From Gari tellinella (taxonomy: Eukaryota; Mollusca; Bivalvia; Cardiida; Psammobiidae): a stretch of 64,000 nucleotides of DNA. Made by a program: the position numbers and the translations under genes. Positions 35,001 through 50,000 of this stretch are shown here, in pieces (the stretch's first letter is position 1; each line of letters starts with the position of its first letter). Where the stretch lies: the NCBI GenBank assembly GCA_922989275.2, contig OV277868.1, positions 46,560,216-46,624,215 on the forward strand, in the 5' to 3' direction. The notes under the pieces were generated by a model. The model was not told where the DNA came from. It saw only the letters and a program-made list of their open reading frames with translations, and did not search any database.

Positions 35001-38000
35001 GCAGACGTCAATTGTTTAAAATGGATAACGACGTGGCAGTGAAGGGGTTAACACATGACTCCATAAATACGCCTTTTAACCCCTCTAATTTGTTCCTCCA
35101 CTGAAGAAAATAGTTCCACTTTTTACAGTCATGAATATACATCTTAAGATATATTTTCTGTATTCTAGCAGATGGTAGCTTAAAGCAGACTGAAAGTTAA
35201 GCAGAATGAGCATTAAGGCGCATTCTGCTTTACTTTCAACATGCTTTTAGTGGTCTCCTATCTTCAATACTAGAAATAGGCTATGAGGTAATGGGTTAAA
35301 CAATTGACATTATTTTATTATGAGATTGATCAATCTAAACTTACTCGATCTCCGAACTGCTCAAAACAAATTCTCGCATAATCGTTGAAATAGTCTGCTA
35401 TAGTTCTATTTTGCCAGCCTCCGAATTCTTGCAATGCCTGCGGGAGGTCCCAGTGATATAACGTAACCATCGGCTTGATGCCATTGGCTATGAGCTCGTC
35501 AATCAAATTATTATAATAAGCCACGCCCTTTGCATTGAGTGACGAGGCAGTACCGTCCGGTAGCACTCTGCTCCACGCGATCGAGAAACGATAATGCGAT
35601 ACCTGAAAAAGGATTAGCCCATACAGCAAAAGCAATTAAATTCAAACTAGAATTCAGTGGAAACAAAATATTTGTGTCTACGTTGAACGGCCGCTCATTG
35701 ACGGACAACAGGACTCTCTTTTATCATGCATTAAGTAGTCACTTATGCTTAATGCAGGATGAAAGTGAAACAGAAATATCCTATCGGAAGGTAGAACCCC
35801 CTCTCCACCTGATGAAATTGGGACAATGACGGTCAATAAATGACTGTCCGTATCGAACTGTACTCGAACATTGCTCGGCACGGACTGTCAGATGACAAGA
35901 GTCACCGATTGCTCCTTGCATAATATTGATATTGGTTGTCATTGGCCCGATCTAAAACGTAGAGGAGTACAACCGTAACACAAGTTTTTCAGCGGAGCTG
36001 ACTATTATCTATTTAAACCTACATTTTTATTTAGACAAACATTTCAACCAATCATATTTGATCAGAAATTTAGAATTAAAAGCACCTGTTGAAACTGAAT
36101 TGTCTGATTGGATAGTAGCCAGGGCTCCAGATAAGAGAATTTTTTCAAAACTTAAAAACTTTATTTGGGCATTAAACCCTATGGTTTCCTACTCATTTGA
36201 ATTGTCTCTTCGAGACGATAAAAATGAGTGGTAACACCATAGGGTTTGGTGCTGAATTGGGTGAGAAAATGTTAGATTTGTTCTGTTTACTCCCCTCTTA
36301 TCTGGAGCCCTGTAACTGTAGCCTGGCTGTGGTTTATACACAGGCAGTGTGTTATACTGAGCTGATGACATCATGCTTCTATTTTAAGACATGATAGCAG
36401 ATGTCTATTTAATTATAGATAAACAGTGGCAGCTAGGTGTTTTGTTAAATAATGGTTTACTACCAATTTATTTTAAACTATTTGTTCAAATTTACCATAC
36501 ATTGATAGCAATATAATAAATGGCCTCAAGTGAGTTAAACACAATTGTGTTGTTTCATCATTTATTCACAAGAGTGAGGTGTTATAGAACTGTTGTTCTG
36601 TAAGGGCCTGCACAGTTTATTTAGTTATAGTTTGTTTCAAGAAACTCTCCATGAATGAAGTTTGATATATAGAACAGTAGTTTAATCTGAGGATCTCCTA
36701 CCAATAGCTAGGATATGGGTTATATTATTGTTTTGCATATCTGTACATTTATAGCTTTTTAGTCAGAGTTATAGTTGTCCTTGAATGTGTATTTTTGCTT
36801 TTCAATCCAAGATATTACAACTCTTTGAAAAAAAACTCCAATTTCATACAATTTTGCACACCCATCTACAGCATGAATTCCACCACCCATTCCGCTGAAT
36901 ATCTTTTTTAAAGATATTTCTTGTTTCTTGGCAATTTCATTTTCATTACCCAGGGAATCTAGTCAGCTGTTCCACAAAGAGTCTTCCAGTAAGTCACATG
37001 ATAGCGAAATAATTATTTTTTCCGTTTTAACCCATTTGCCTGGTCTAAATTGTTATCTTCGTTTTATTTAATATTTGAAATTCCTGTGAGCAAACAGTAA
37101 ACTTATATTTATTCGGCGTCTGACCAGAGTCTACACTGTTTGCATATGTCCCTTATATAGGGCATTTGGCACACATGGTTTAACATATCGAAACACAATG
37201 TTGTAAGTGGAACAAATATACAGCCGATTGAAAGTTATTACGAAATAATCTAAACTAGAAGTCAAACATCTTGTTATTCGGCGTCTTATCTTACCTCAAA
37301 CTGTTTACAACTCATATCCGTTTTGAAGGCGTATTTTGACACTGTCATTTTTAAGAATAGTCGTCATTTCTACATTTTATAAAATTGCATTTGCATTCCA
37401 TCCCGTTAATGAATCTGCAACTGAACGGACAATGCTAGTTATCAAATTAGCCTAGTCCATATATGACTATTTACTATTTAGGGTTGTTGGGTACAACATG
37501 AAACACAGTTCAAACCCCTACAAGATCGGGTCTACATTGTTGGTATGGGCCAAGTGTACTTTTGAAAGATAAACATTTAGTAAAGGATGTATATATGCGT
37601 CACTAGATTTCAATGGATTATACCAGGAATAAAAAGTTCTCACTTTGAGGGCTTTGACCATCTGCACATCTCTCTTGTAGTTATGGTAACTGTCACATGC
37701 CACATCTCCGGTATCCCCATTGGCCAGGCGATTGTTGTGTGCAAACACATCCCAAATACTCGGGCCCTTACCTGAAATTAAACGTTTGAATGATTTAACA
37801 CTTCCCCCGCCCATATAGACGCCTTTGAGCGCATTCAGTTTATTCCTCCACTGAACAAACAGTTTCAATTTACACATTCATAAGTATGCAGCATACGAAA
37901 TATTTTCTATATCCCAGCAGATGATAACTTAAACCAGGCTAAAGGTAAAGCAGAATGCGCCTTAAGGCACATTCTGCTTTACTTTCAACTTGTTTTAAGT

Positions 38001-41000
38001 GGTCACCTGTCTTTAAAGCTAAAATAGGCTATGAAGTAATGGGTTAACCCTCTCTTTCTATAAGCGTTAAAGTATTTTGCATTGTAGATCCAGACCAAAC
38101 AGATTCCAAAAGAGATGTCTGATCAGGGTCTGTATTTTTTGTTGATATGAACTATTTGACACGAATCTGCACTCTTCTTGTGGAAAAGTATCCTTAAGTT
38201 TAAAACATTAGAGAAAAAAACAATACAAAGAAACTAAGTTTTGTTGAAGTTGTCTCCATGATTTCTTTTATGGTCCATCTTGGCCATAACACTGAGCGTA
38301 GTGCTTTACCCTTTTCGTTCACAGAAGTAAATAACCATTGCTAATACATTTAATTATACAGTAAAACCTCTCTAGTACGACCACTAAATTGTGTTAATTA
38401 TTAGGCACTAAGTACAGGTGACTGCTTAAAGCAAGGTGACAGTAAAAACAGAAAGCTCCTGTAGGCACCTTGATTTAAGCTGTCACCTGTCAATTATACA
38501 GTGGAGAATATGTTATTCTTTCCAGTTTAAACGCAAACGTACGCAAACGCAAAGCGCTAAAACGTAGAAAAGAACAACTTTTGGACAATTCTGATATTTC
38601 ATGTTTATCTTGGTGGCAAACAGTTTGGAGCCTGATCAGACGCCGGGTTACCCGGCGTCTGATCTGGCTCCAAACTGTTTGCACTGCAAATAATAGTTTT
38701 AGCGTAAACGCGTTTATTGGGAAAGAATAACAGATTCTCCACTGTACAACAAATGAGCCTAATTTAAGTGGTCGTAATAGTGAGGTTTACTGTACATGTA
38801 TCTTGATGCCAATGCGAATTATAATTCTTCGCCTGCTTGCATATTTTGTCTGTTTCATATGTGTTGTCTGCAATTGTTTCAGTTTCAATTTTAAAGCTAT
38901 TTTAGCTAAACAAACACTTAACATGAGGAAAAACAGTTTGGATCCTGATTACACACCGAGATACGCGACGTCTGGTATGGGTCCAAACTGTTTGCATATC
39001 TTAGTAAAATTGGGACTTGAAGGCAAATGATTAACCCTTTCATTACCAAATTTATAGTGAGGTTACCCTTTCACGTCCATATTGTCGTCTGCTTCAATAT
39101 TATAGTCTGTAATATCGTTTCAAAGTTAGATTTAAGGCAGTATAACGGACGTAATTTCAAAACAAGTGGCAAACAGTGTAATCCTGATCAGACGCCGCGT
39201 TACGCGGCGTCTGATTAGGATACAAAATGTTTGCAAATGCGCTTTATGACGTCATTGAGAGTGACAGGGTTAAAATACGATTCCTTACCGTCTGCGTTCC
39301 AGCCTCCCTCAATCTGATACGCAGCTGTAGCCACGCCCCACACGAACCCAGGCGGGAAATTCTTGTATAAAAAGTTGTCCTTTTCACGTATCACTAATAA
39401 AAACATAAAGGAAATCACAGGTATTGATAAACGAATACGAGATTATTATTATTATTATACCAGATTTATATAGCACTCTTTTCACACAGGGGTTGAGCGT
39501 TCAAAAGCGCTGCTCATAAAATTATATAAATGTACTTACAAAGCGAGAAAAGCCAAATAACTTTATTTAGATCTAAAATATACATGCTAATATATGGATT
39601 TACATGGAAACAAATTCCGAAAAAGGGAAATAAACATACACAGGCACATAACACACACAAGCATTTTAGATGAAATAATAAGAAAAAAACACACTATGGT
39701 AAAAATATCTGAAAGCATATGCATACTATTGTTTATGATAAAAGCAGGTAACAAAGCTTTATGTTGTAATCATTTAGAATCCGTTTAATTAATATTTTGG
39801 GTTGGTAATACAAGATAATAATAACAAAGTTTCTTAAATTCAACATTCTCAAAATGCCAAATTTTATAAATAAAACAGACGACAAATTTAAGCAGACGAT
39901 ATTCTATCAGCGACTGTGTAAGAAAGGTTTACGACACAATGACAGCAAAAGCGTTCAAGTAGAAAAACATATGTTGGGAAAAAATCACTGCAGCGAGTTT
40001 GGTTTAAAATCTGTTTTTGTGTACGTCATATAAGTTTTAAGTACTACGTTTTCTGATTTAAGACTCATTTGGTTTATATCTTTAAATGGTTAGTGTTATT
40101 ATTTCTCAGAGACCAAAAGTCGTTGATGTATATTGTTTTGGTCTGTTTGTGTGTCTGCCTGCTATTACGCTTGTGTTTCTGTTTATAGAATTCATAGTTA
40201 GTTTAAACATATTTTATTGCCAAATATTTGTAAAATCATAATCAAATTCAACAGAATACAAATATAAGAGCAAAAGGGTTGGGCCACAAGTTCTAACAAC
40301 ATCAGCTACGACCCTCCCCTTTTGTGGTTGGTTAGTTTACACTTTTACGAATAAGTATGAATAATGGTTAGTTGATTGCACAGTGGAGACTCTGTTATTC
40401 TTTCCCGTAAAAACGCAAACGTACGCAAACGCAAAGCACTAAAACGTAGAAAAGAACAATTTTTGGACAATTCTGATAATTCATGTTTATCTTGGTGGCA
40501 AACAGTTTGGAGCCTGATCAGACGCCGGCTTTCCAGGCGTCTGATCTGGCTCCAAACTGTTTGTAAAAGAAAAATTAGTTTTAGCGTAAACGCGTTTATC
40601 GGGAAAGACTAACAGATTCTCCACTGTACATATATTTACGGTCAATCTGGTATTGGTCGACAACCAAAAAGAGCTCACAGGAGAGGCTTTAATTACACGT
40701 GATTGGCCAGTGGTTGCCAGAAAAATATTTTCGGACAGATTCTAAGGTGTTGATGTACAGGGTGTTTTATAATTAATGCAACTTCATCAATAACTACGAT
40801 ATCAGAAGTGTAATATACATGTGTGATATATCGTTGTTAAGGGCAATATCTAACCTACACCTAAATGACCCCTTCTCAAGGGCACTAGAACATAACACTT
40901 TTCAGAGATTTTATATTGACCTATTAACTTTGTTAAAAGTTAAATTTCTAAACTTTGATTTTGAAATATATCAGTTTATGTGTAAATTTTAATGTGAAAA

Positions 41001-44000
41001 GATTTTATAACAATTAAAAGGGACAACTGATTTAAATCTCACCTTTTCAAAAAATAAAATTTCTAATTTTGCTAATGAGAGCAATTGACATAGACTTCCG
41101 ACCGCTATGAAAATTTTCGAGATCCGTAAACATATTTTTTGATTTTATAACATAAAAATCACAATAGCTTCAATTATAGCCTGGCTTTCAACAATTATCT
41201 TGAACATAACAGTAGTGTTATTCTTGATGATATTTTCAGTACGAGTTAAATATTCGCTATATTTTCGTCATTTTATAAAATAATATAATTTTAAACTGCG
41301 TGGCATATGCATAATTGTCTGATTTTATTTGACAGAAAGTTTCATAAAATTATTCAAAATAATAAAACCGCTTTAGTAATTATAGTATCAAAATTTGTTC
41401 GAAATTAATTAAAAAACCCCACAAAAATGGTCAAGTGCCCTTGACTTGGGGTCAATTAGGTGCGTGTGGTGACTTATCTAGTAATGTGATATTACCATGC
41501 ATTATACCATTGTGTAGGCGAAGAATTGCTCTTTCTTATGATATATCACACATGTATTTTGTTATATTATTGATGTTTTTGATCGAGTTGCATTAATTAT
41601 GAAACACCCCTGTAATGAATCCTATTTGTCGTCTAATGCCAGACCGACCACAATGGAGGGTTTAAACTCTTACCCTACATATAAGCTAGTTCAAATATTT
41701 ACATGTTATCAAAGGGAAGTAGTTGTGTTTTTCAGCTATCGACATTATGAAAAACAATGTGTTGGATAAGTAGAGTTTAAGGTATGTAAGTTATCTTTAA
41801 CCCTGAGGGAATGATTCTTTGAAATTCCGTAGAACAAATATTTACTAACGCATACATTGTGATTACTAATAGAAAATAATAAACAACAAAATAAGAACAT
41901 GTTTAGGAAAGATATCAGATAGAAATAAAGAATTGAGAAAAAGAAGACGAAAAAAGAAGTTTAACCCTTTGAACCCTAGTCCCGCATATTGGCGTCCTTT
42001 TCATACAGTGTACATGTGAATAGTACAATTGTCTTGTGCAAACAGTGAAGACCCTGATCAGAGGGCTCCGAAAGGAGCCCTCTGATCGGGGTCTTTACTG
42101 TTTGTCATAAAGCCTTGGACATTGACAAAAAACGACCCTTAAAGGTCAGAAATGGACTAGACTAAAATGGAAACTGGAATTGTCCATTAAAAGTTTCAGG
42201 GAGGAAAGAGTTAATGAACTACAAAAAACGAAGTCCAATGTTAGAATACCAAATACAGTGCTAGTGTGTTTCACATCGTTTGGTACAGTGGAGAATCTGT
42301 TATTCTTTCCCGTTTAAACGCAATCGTACGCAAACGCAAAGCACTAAAACGTAGAAAAGGACAACTTTTAGACAATTAGGATAATTCATTGTTTATCTTG
42401 GTGGCAAACAGTTTGGAGCCTGATCAGACGCCGGGTTACCCGGCGTCTGATCTGGCTCCAAACTGTTTGTATTGTTAATAATAGTTTTAGCGTAAACGCG
42501 TTTATTGGGAAAGAATAACAGATTCCCCACTGTACCCTTTATATATTGAGCTCAATACAAATAGACATGTCAGACAAATGTCAAAGTCATTGATAGGTCA
42601 TGGTGTTTCATAAACATATCGTGGTTTATCATACTATGTACTATTTTCGGTATAGAGAATCTATATCTAAAAATCGTGTAGAACCACTTTAAGTGATAAC
42701 GACTCTTTGATCAGCTAAAACCATATTGAAACTGAAAGTAAAGCAAGTAACTTTTTGAGAGCTTTGTGTTTTAATTTCACTGTGTTTTACGCAGCGCGCA
42801 ACTTGCACACCGAAATCAGACATTCGCGTAAGGGACGAAATGCATGCTACGGACCTAAATGTATAAAGCAATACAGAATCGTCGAATCTGTGCAACCTAT
42901 CTAACAGTGCATTTCATTATGTATCTTTTACACTACAGTGTTATCCCTCTTGAGCGACTCTAAACCAATGCCTGTTCCGAAACAGGCGGTGGTGTACTGC
43001 AGGACGAAAGTAATGCAGAGAGTTCCAATGGGAACTCGCTGTGTTGCTATTTCCCTGGAGCGAGAGGCAGTGTGTTTTAAGACACTAACTATTCCCTGAA
43101 TGGCAGTCGCTGTTGAGGGGTAGTACTGTACAATATCTATATTTCTGTTCTTGTTTAAGAACATTGAGTTAGCATTACGGTCCATGTTATTATTTAACTA
43201 CAGTGTTATTCCTCTCGAGCGACTCAAAACCCTTGCATCTTTTGAATAAGGCGGTGGTGTACTGGAGGACGAAAGTAATGCAGAAAGTTCCGGTTGGAAC
43301 TTTCTGTATTGCTCTTGTCTTGCATAAGCTGCTGTGTGTTTTCAAACTCCTAACACAGGTCGCTGAAGTCGCTGTTAGGAGTATCACTGTATACAATTTA
43401 TATCTCAGTTGTGTTGAAGAGCACTATGTCTCATGTATTATATTATCACAACATTAATACGGTATTACCTCTTAAGCGACACTAAAGTATGCCTTAATCG
43501 AGGCAGATCGTCGTTTACTGCATGATGAGAGTCGTGCAGAAAGCTCCTGTAGGATCTTTTTGTATTGCCCTTGTCTTGCATTGGACAACCACTTGTTTCT
43601 AAGATCATTATTCACCATGCTTGTTGGGTCGCTGTTGAGGGGTAGTACAGTATAACAGCTATATTTCTGTTCCTGATTAAGTGCATTAAGTTTTTATGCA
43701 AAACATTACCCAATCATATTACAGTGTTATCCCCCTTGAGCGGCACTGAACCCTTATCTCATTTGAGACTGGTAGCGATGTACTGTTGGACGAACGTAGA
43801 CCAGAGAGTTCATGTAGGAACTTTCTTTGTTACGTTTGTCTTGCAGTGACCATCCACATGCTTTTTAAAATAGCACACTATTCTAGTGTAGGACAAGTGT
43901 AATGCAGAGGGGTCCAGAATGGGCATTCTGGATTGCTTGTGTCTTGCAGCGGACAGCCACGGGTGTCTGAAATACCTTAGTTCATTCTTCAGATAGGTCG

Positions 44001-47000
44001 CTGTGAAGGGGTATTACTGTATAACATTTGTAATTCCGTTGTTGTTTACATGTAAGAGCATTAGGTTTCATGCCTTACAGTATCCTTTCATATTACTTTA
44101 TTGTCCCTCTTGAGCGACCAGGCAACACTAGCGTAGTGGAATAGGTGGCGGTTCACTGTTTGTGCGAAAGTAATACAGAGGGCTCCTGTAGGAACTTCCT
44201 GCGTTGCTTTTGTTTCCCAGTGGGAAGTCATGTGATTCTGAGATTATATACCATACGAAATTGACGGTCGCTGTTGATGCGTAATACTGTACAAACATTT
44301 GATTGTATGTGGTTCGGATACGTCCAGCCTCCGGTAATAAAAAGAATTACGAGTTATATTGATATTTTATATCCAGATATGGATAAGATGGACAACAGAG
44401 TCTATGCAAGGAAATTGTCATGTATATTATATTAACAATCCATTGTATCATGTAACAAGAAACATGTTAATGTTTACGTTACTTAATAAAATGTTTCAAT
44501 CTCTTGAATCTTGAATCTAACGGGACAAAAGCACTTTGGCAAACATTAAAGGTCATTATCGATTCATTGCTGTTCTGTAGTAAAACCTTGGTCCTTTGGA
44601 ATGAGACACACCGATGTGTGATGAATTCCAAAGTCAAGGTAGTAAAACCTAAAATACTGTACCTCTCTATTGCAACCCCTAAACAGAAGGCTAATAGTTT
44701 GTATAAAAGAGACAGCTGTGACAGTGAAACGGAAAGCTCCTAAAGGTTATCTTGTGGAATCCTCAACACCCAATAATTGACACAATTTCGTGATAGTACA
44801 GTGGAGAATCTGTTATTCTTTCCCAATAAACGCGTTTACGCTAAAACTATTATTTGCAGTGCAAACAGTTTGGAGCCAGATCAGACGCCGGGTAACCCGG
44901 CGTCTGATCAGGCTCCAAACTGTTTGCCACCAAGATAAACATGAAATATCAGAATTGTCCAAAAAAAATTCTTTTCTACGTTTTAGCGCTTTGCGTTTGC
45001 GTACGTTTGCGTTTAAACGGGAAAGAATAACAGATTCTCCACTGTAATAAAGAGGTTTTCTGTACATATGTTATCGATCTCTTGCTTTATTTTTTTTTAA
45101 AAGCATTGAAGATCCAGGTCAAGAGCAAGCTGGTCAGGATCTTCCATGTTTTGTTATAGGGTCTGTCAGAGAAAAATCTGTACTCGTACCTGAAAAAAGT
45201 ACTGATTATTATGAGCACATGTAACAATTACGACTATACTCTTTGGGTATATGCGTGTTATATATGAGTATACAAAGTAATATGCGCCATTTCCGTTACG
45301 GAAGAGTGAGAGTGTACAATAATTATCTTACCTTGAGGTACGAAATGCGTTGGATAGTCGAAGTCCTTCCCGTTATGTTGTATCAGAGTTCTGTAGTAGC
45401 TTGCCGAGGCCTTTGGCATCCTGTCTTTACGGTCAAACTCCACATGGTAAATACCGTACCGTGTCTTAAACCCAGTACTCCACTCATACTGGTCAAAAAA
45501 GTGCTCCACGAAATACCCGGCTACCCGAACCTTCTGCTTGATGGCTGGTGCAACACAATATAAAATAAGTAGTCATATACATGTACAGAGGCACTTTCCC
45601 CCCAATTAACTCTTTCAACACCACGGACCTGTTTAAGATATACTCATCACATTTGCAAATAGTGTAGACCCTGATCAGAGGGCTCCTATAGGAGCCCTCT
45701 GATTAGGGTATACACTATTTGCTAATTTAGAGCAGTATTTAATAAACTACCCTGAATTCCAAGTAGACTGGTTCATCTTTTGTAGCTAAAAGATCCACAA
45801 CACAACTTAATAACCCACAAGAGTTACTTAGTGCTGAAAGAGTTAAAACGTTGGTGCTATAAATACAGCTTGTGTTCCCTGAAAGTAACTTAAGGTTTAA
45901 GGTCAGACCAGCCATTGAGTATTCCGGCGTCGGCCAGATTGGCATTCAAGAGAAAAATGTCAAATTCTTGTTAACAAATAAATTTCTAAAAATTATTGCA
46001 TTACTTATTAGTTTAGTTTCAATAGATCGATGGAAATTGACGCTTCAACACTGTCACATTCATATAATGTTCAAAGTGCAAATATTCTTCATTTCTCCAA
46101 GTATATGGCATCTGCAAGATATATAACGTCGATATATGCATTTTGTTTTCAATAAATATTTCCACTTTAGCAGACAGTTTGGAACTTGATGAGACTCCGA
46201 CTTACTCGGCGTCTTATCTGGATCCAAACTGTAGGCAACAGTTAACAAAATTTAGTTCTGGGCGTGAATAAGATTATCAGTCGTAGTCATATTACCAGGG
46301 GCGTAGCTTGGCCGAAATGAAAGTGTAGGCATATCTTTTCTAGGGGGGTCCGGGGGAGCTCCCCCGAAAAAATGTTGAGTTCTACAACACTGTAGACGCA
46401 TTTAAAGAGGGTCTGGGGAGACATTTATATGAAGAATTAATGAAATGAAAAGCTTCAAACGACAGACAATTGTTTTTTTCAAAGGAATATGTCTCCATAT
46501 TTTCTTGAAAATCTAACCAAAAAACAACCCCACGTCAATTAATATATAATAGGGTCTGATACCGTAATTTTTCATTAACATACTCGCTACTTGAAATTAT
46601 TTGGATGTAACTTTCTTTTCGGGACAAATTGATCGAGCACACTACAGGCCCGTATGAAATCCAAAATAACTATTCCAATTTATGAACTCACTCTTACTAG
46701 GAGGGGATTGGGGAGGGTTGATTCCTAGATAGCCTCTGGCATGTTTTGAGGGCGTTTTTGCGCGTCCAAGACAGGAAAAATTGTGCCATAAATATATGTA
46801 AAAACTCGGCTGAAAATGACATAAATTTTCTGTTCCAGGTTATTATAATGTAATTGTTGACAGGTTGTCTTCCATTAATCTCTAAATAGACTCTAACACC
46901 ACCCTATTCCTATTTTATTGGATTTTTTTACTTTTAGAATAGTCGCAAGTATGAGGTGTATACAGTGTGTACGCGGTAGCGCGTGTTTTGCATAAGGCAG

Positions 47001-50000
47001 CTACATGTACAATTTGTACATGCGTGCCAACGGGGTGATTAGACCAGTTAATAATTGTACGCTTTCTTACTAGGGGGTTCGGGGGTATGCTCCCCCGGGA
47101 AATTTTTATTCCTAGATAGTCTCTAGGTGCGTTCTGAGGTCTTTTCCCGCGTTTGATAATGGCAAAATACTAACATGAATCTATGTAAAAATAATTGGGG
47201 TTCACCTCTAAAACCCCTTAGATGTCAATTTTATTGCGATTTCTGCATTTTTAGCCTTTTTTATTTTTTGGACTTCTGAAAAAAAGTGTAGGCACGTGCC
47301 TACTTGCCTAATAGGAAGCTACGCCAATGATTACGTTATCATAAAAAAACTCTTTGAATGAACGAAGATGTTTAAAATGAGATCAAGAAAACAAACATGC
47401 GGTCCTAACCTCTCTTCAGCCCAAGGATAAATGTCTTCATATACTGTATCCGGGCCTCGTCATACAGCGTACCACAATCCCCGTAACCCTTGTCAAACAC
47501 GTGTATTACAGGATTACCGTACTTTGTCTTCACATAAGTCAGCAGTTTATCTATGCTTCCGTTGTCATCTTGTCTAAACCATGCAAACATAAGAAATAGG
47601 CAACTAGTGACGACACTATCCATGCAGACGATAGTTTGACGGTAAAATGGTTAAAGAAGACGATAAAACATGGCAGCAAAAGAGTTAGCCTTTGTTTGAA
47701 AAGTCTTAAATACTTTAAACAAGCTATCTGTGTTTAAATTTTCATTCTAACACACCTCGACCACACCCCTATATAAACAAAAAAGGAACGTTTCAGTGTA
47801 CGAATTCTCAATAGAACACTCACGCGCTGTAACGTTTTAACGTGACGTCATTAGTCGTTGAGATGTTTGTAATTAAACCACTCGGCCTACCAGTGTTCGA
47901 TTGCACGATTAATCACTGGTATGAATTTATTATTGCTTAAATAAAACACGCACGCGCTGTAACGTCTTAACGTGACGTCATATGGGTTTGAAAATGCGTA
48001 CGCCGAAAAATGTAGCGCCGTTGCGACAATGCAAATAGTAGTTAAATGGAAATGTTATAATCGAACTAATAAGTTAATACCTGTGTTTTATCGTGCAATA
48101 AAACACGGGTAGTCGTTGAGATGTTGGTAACTAAATCACTCAGATAATTCAAATAGTTTGACACTCTGGTGATATTTTGTAACAGAAAATGCAGGTAAAT
48201 CAACTCAGAGAATTGCTGTAGACAACTAAACAGCGTGAAGAATGTGAATGTGTTTGTAATTGGGGTACCTAACTGAACTACATATACATAAACTGTTCCT
48301 TTTAGATAAATTCAATTAAAACAGTAAACTATTAGAATTAAATGCGAAAGTTTGAAGAACCTTAAATGCATACCTGTCTGTTTTAACAGCATTCATGTCG
48401 AGCATGTATTGAGTCACGGCCTTGCCGGTAGGAGCACCGGCACTGACTGTCACGGTCTTGTCAAGAGCAACGCCGAAGAAGTCACTGGTATCTACAAGTC
48501 ATGACAGTCAAATCAATGTCTTACACGAAACCAATAAAACCAGATATTCTGTTTCTATGATAACAAGCGAGGTTTTACGCAAGCATAAAATCGTTTGCAA
48601 AAAAGTCTAGATTAGCTATAACTCTGGTGTTTTTTGAAGTGTTCCATTTTTCAGTAGTTCGTCATTACTTTGCGCCTTTATAATTATTGCAATAGAAACT
48701 ATGTATTTTCTTTCAAACAGTATATAATCAGCGTCTCATCTGGATCCAAACTGTTTGCAACAGTTATCATAAATTTGCCGTCAGCATGCAGAAGACTAAT
48801 AATAATAATAATAATAATACAATAATAATAACAATAGTGACTTTATTTTTTGTGGTTATAATAATAATAATAATATCCTGGTACCACCATTATTCGAACA
48901 CCTAAGCATATTCTAGTCAATTTCAAATTGTTGTGTGAATAAAAGTTATTTTTTACATGAATACTGGATATACTGGGCGTTTTCAACTTAAAATACGATG
49001 GGTAAGGTGTTGCAACTCAAATCGGTTCTCTAATAATGTAAACAAAACATGGTGGCCCACTTACTTCATTCTCAGTGGGAACCCAACCTAAATTCGAACA
49101 GTAGGTTTGACGCAACGAAATATTTACTATATATAGTCCAGGGTAAGTGTTTGTTCATATAATGTCAGAAAAACATAAAACAAGAGTCTGAAGCCTCATA
49201 CAAAGTAAAAGTAAACCTTTTCATATAATTAACAGTAGTTTAGACATAACATATCAATTGTTAATGGCTACAGGTAGGGCAGTAGAATGGGTCTCTCCTT
49301 TTAAGTACCCTAGCAGAGCTGCACACATTAAAGTGCACACAATCATCAAGAAGAAATTTCTTAAAGTTGTTAAATAGATTTTTCTAAAAATTTAGTAAAC
49401 TCGAACCTGTCAAAATATTATTTTATCTATTTATTTCTAGCTACTTCTCATATGAAACACAGTTTAGAATATGAAAAAGTGAAAAAAAAAGGTTATAAGG
49501 ACCCCTAGTTTGAGATTTGATCAGATTTAGTGGTCTGAACCCTAAATATAATTTGTCCGGACCACTAGGAATGAGGTAAATGTAAAAGTTATGCAGCCGA
49601 CACACAACTGGTCATTTTTGTTCACAAAAAATGTAGTCTATGGCATATTCATGCATTGGGAAATTTGGGATTAGGTGTAAATGCAATATTTATAGTCAGA
49701 GAAGTTCAACAAATGCTATTTTACCTGTTTACTGAAATTTTTTGCCGATCTTGTGTTCATGACGTTTCTACCGGTGTTGCTGTCAAAATGTCACGCGCGG
49801 TTATGCAAAACTGTTTGTAACCATAGATATCACGTAAAATGATTTAGGTGTTCGATTTTTGGTAGTGTTCGAATAATGGTGGTAAAGGGATAATTATAAT
49901 AAAACTTTAACAATAGTGACTTTATTTTATGTGGTTTACATATTTCAATAGTGTCTACAAAGAACATTAACATATATATAACATGAATCATGTTAGAAAG

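Noticed and set aside
45607..45730. Rho-independent-type terminators or CRISPR-like repeats, suggested by many GC-rich hairpins
   Set aside because: The DNA is eukaryotic with spliceosomal introns; hairpins are cores of TIR elements, without regular spacers.
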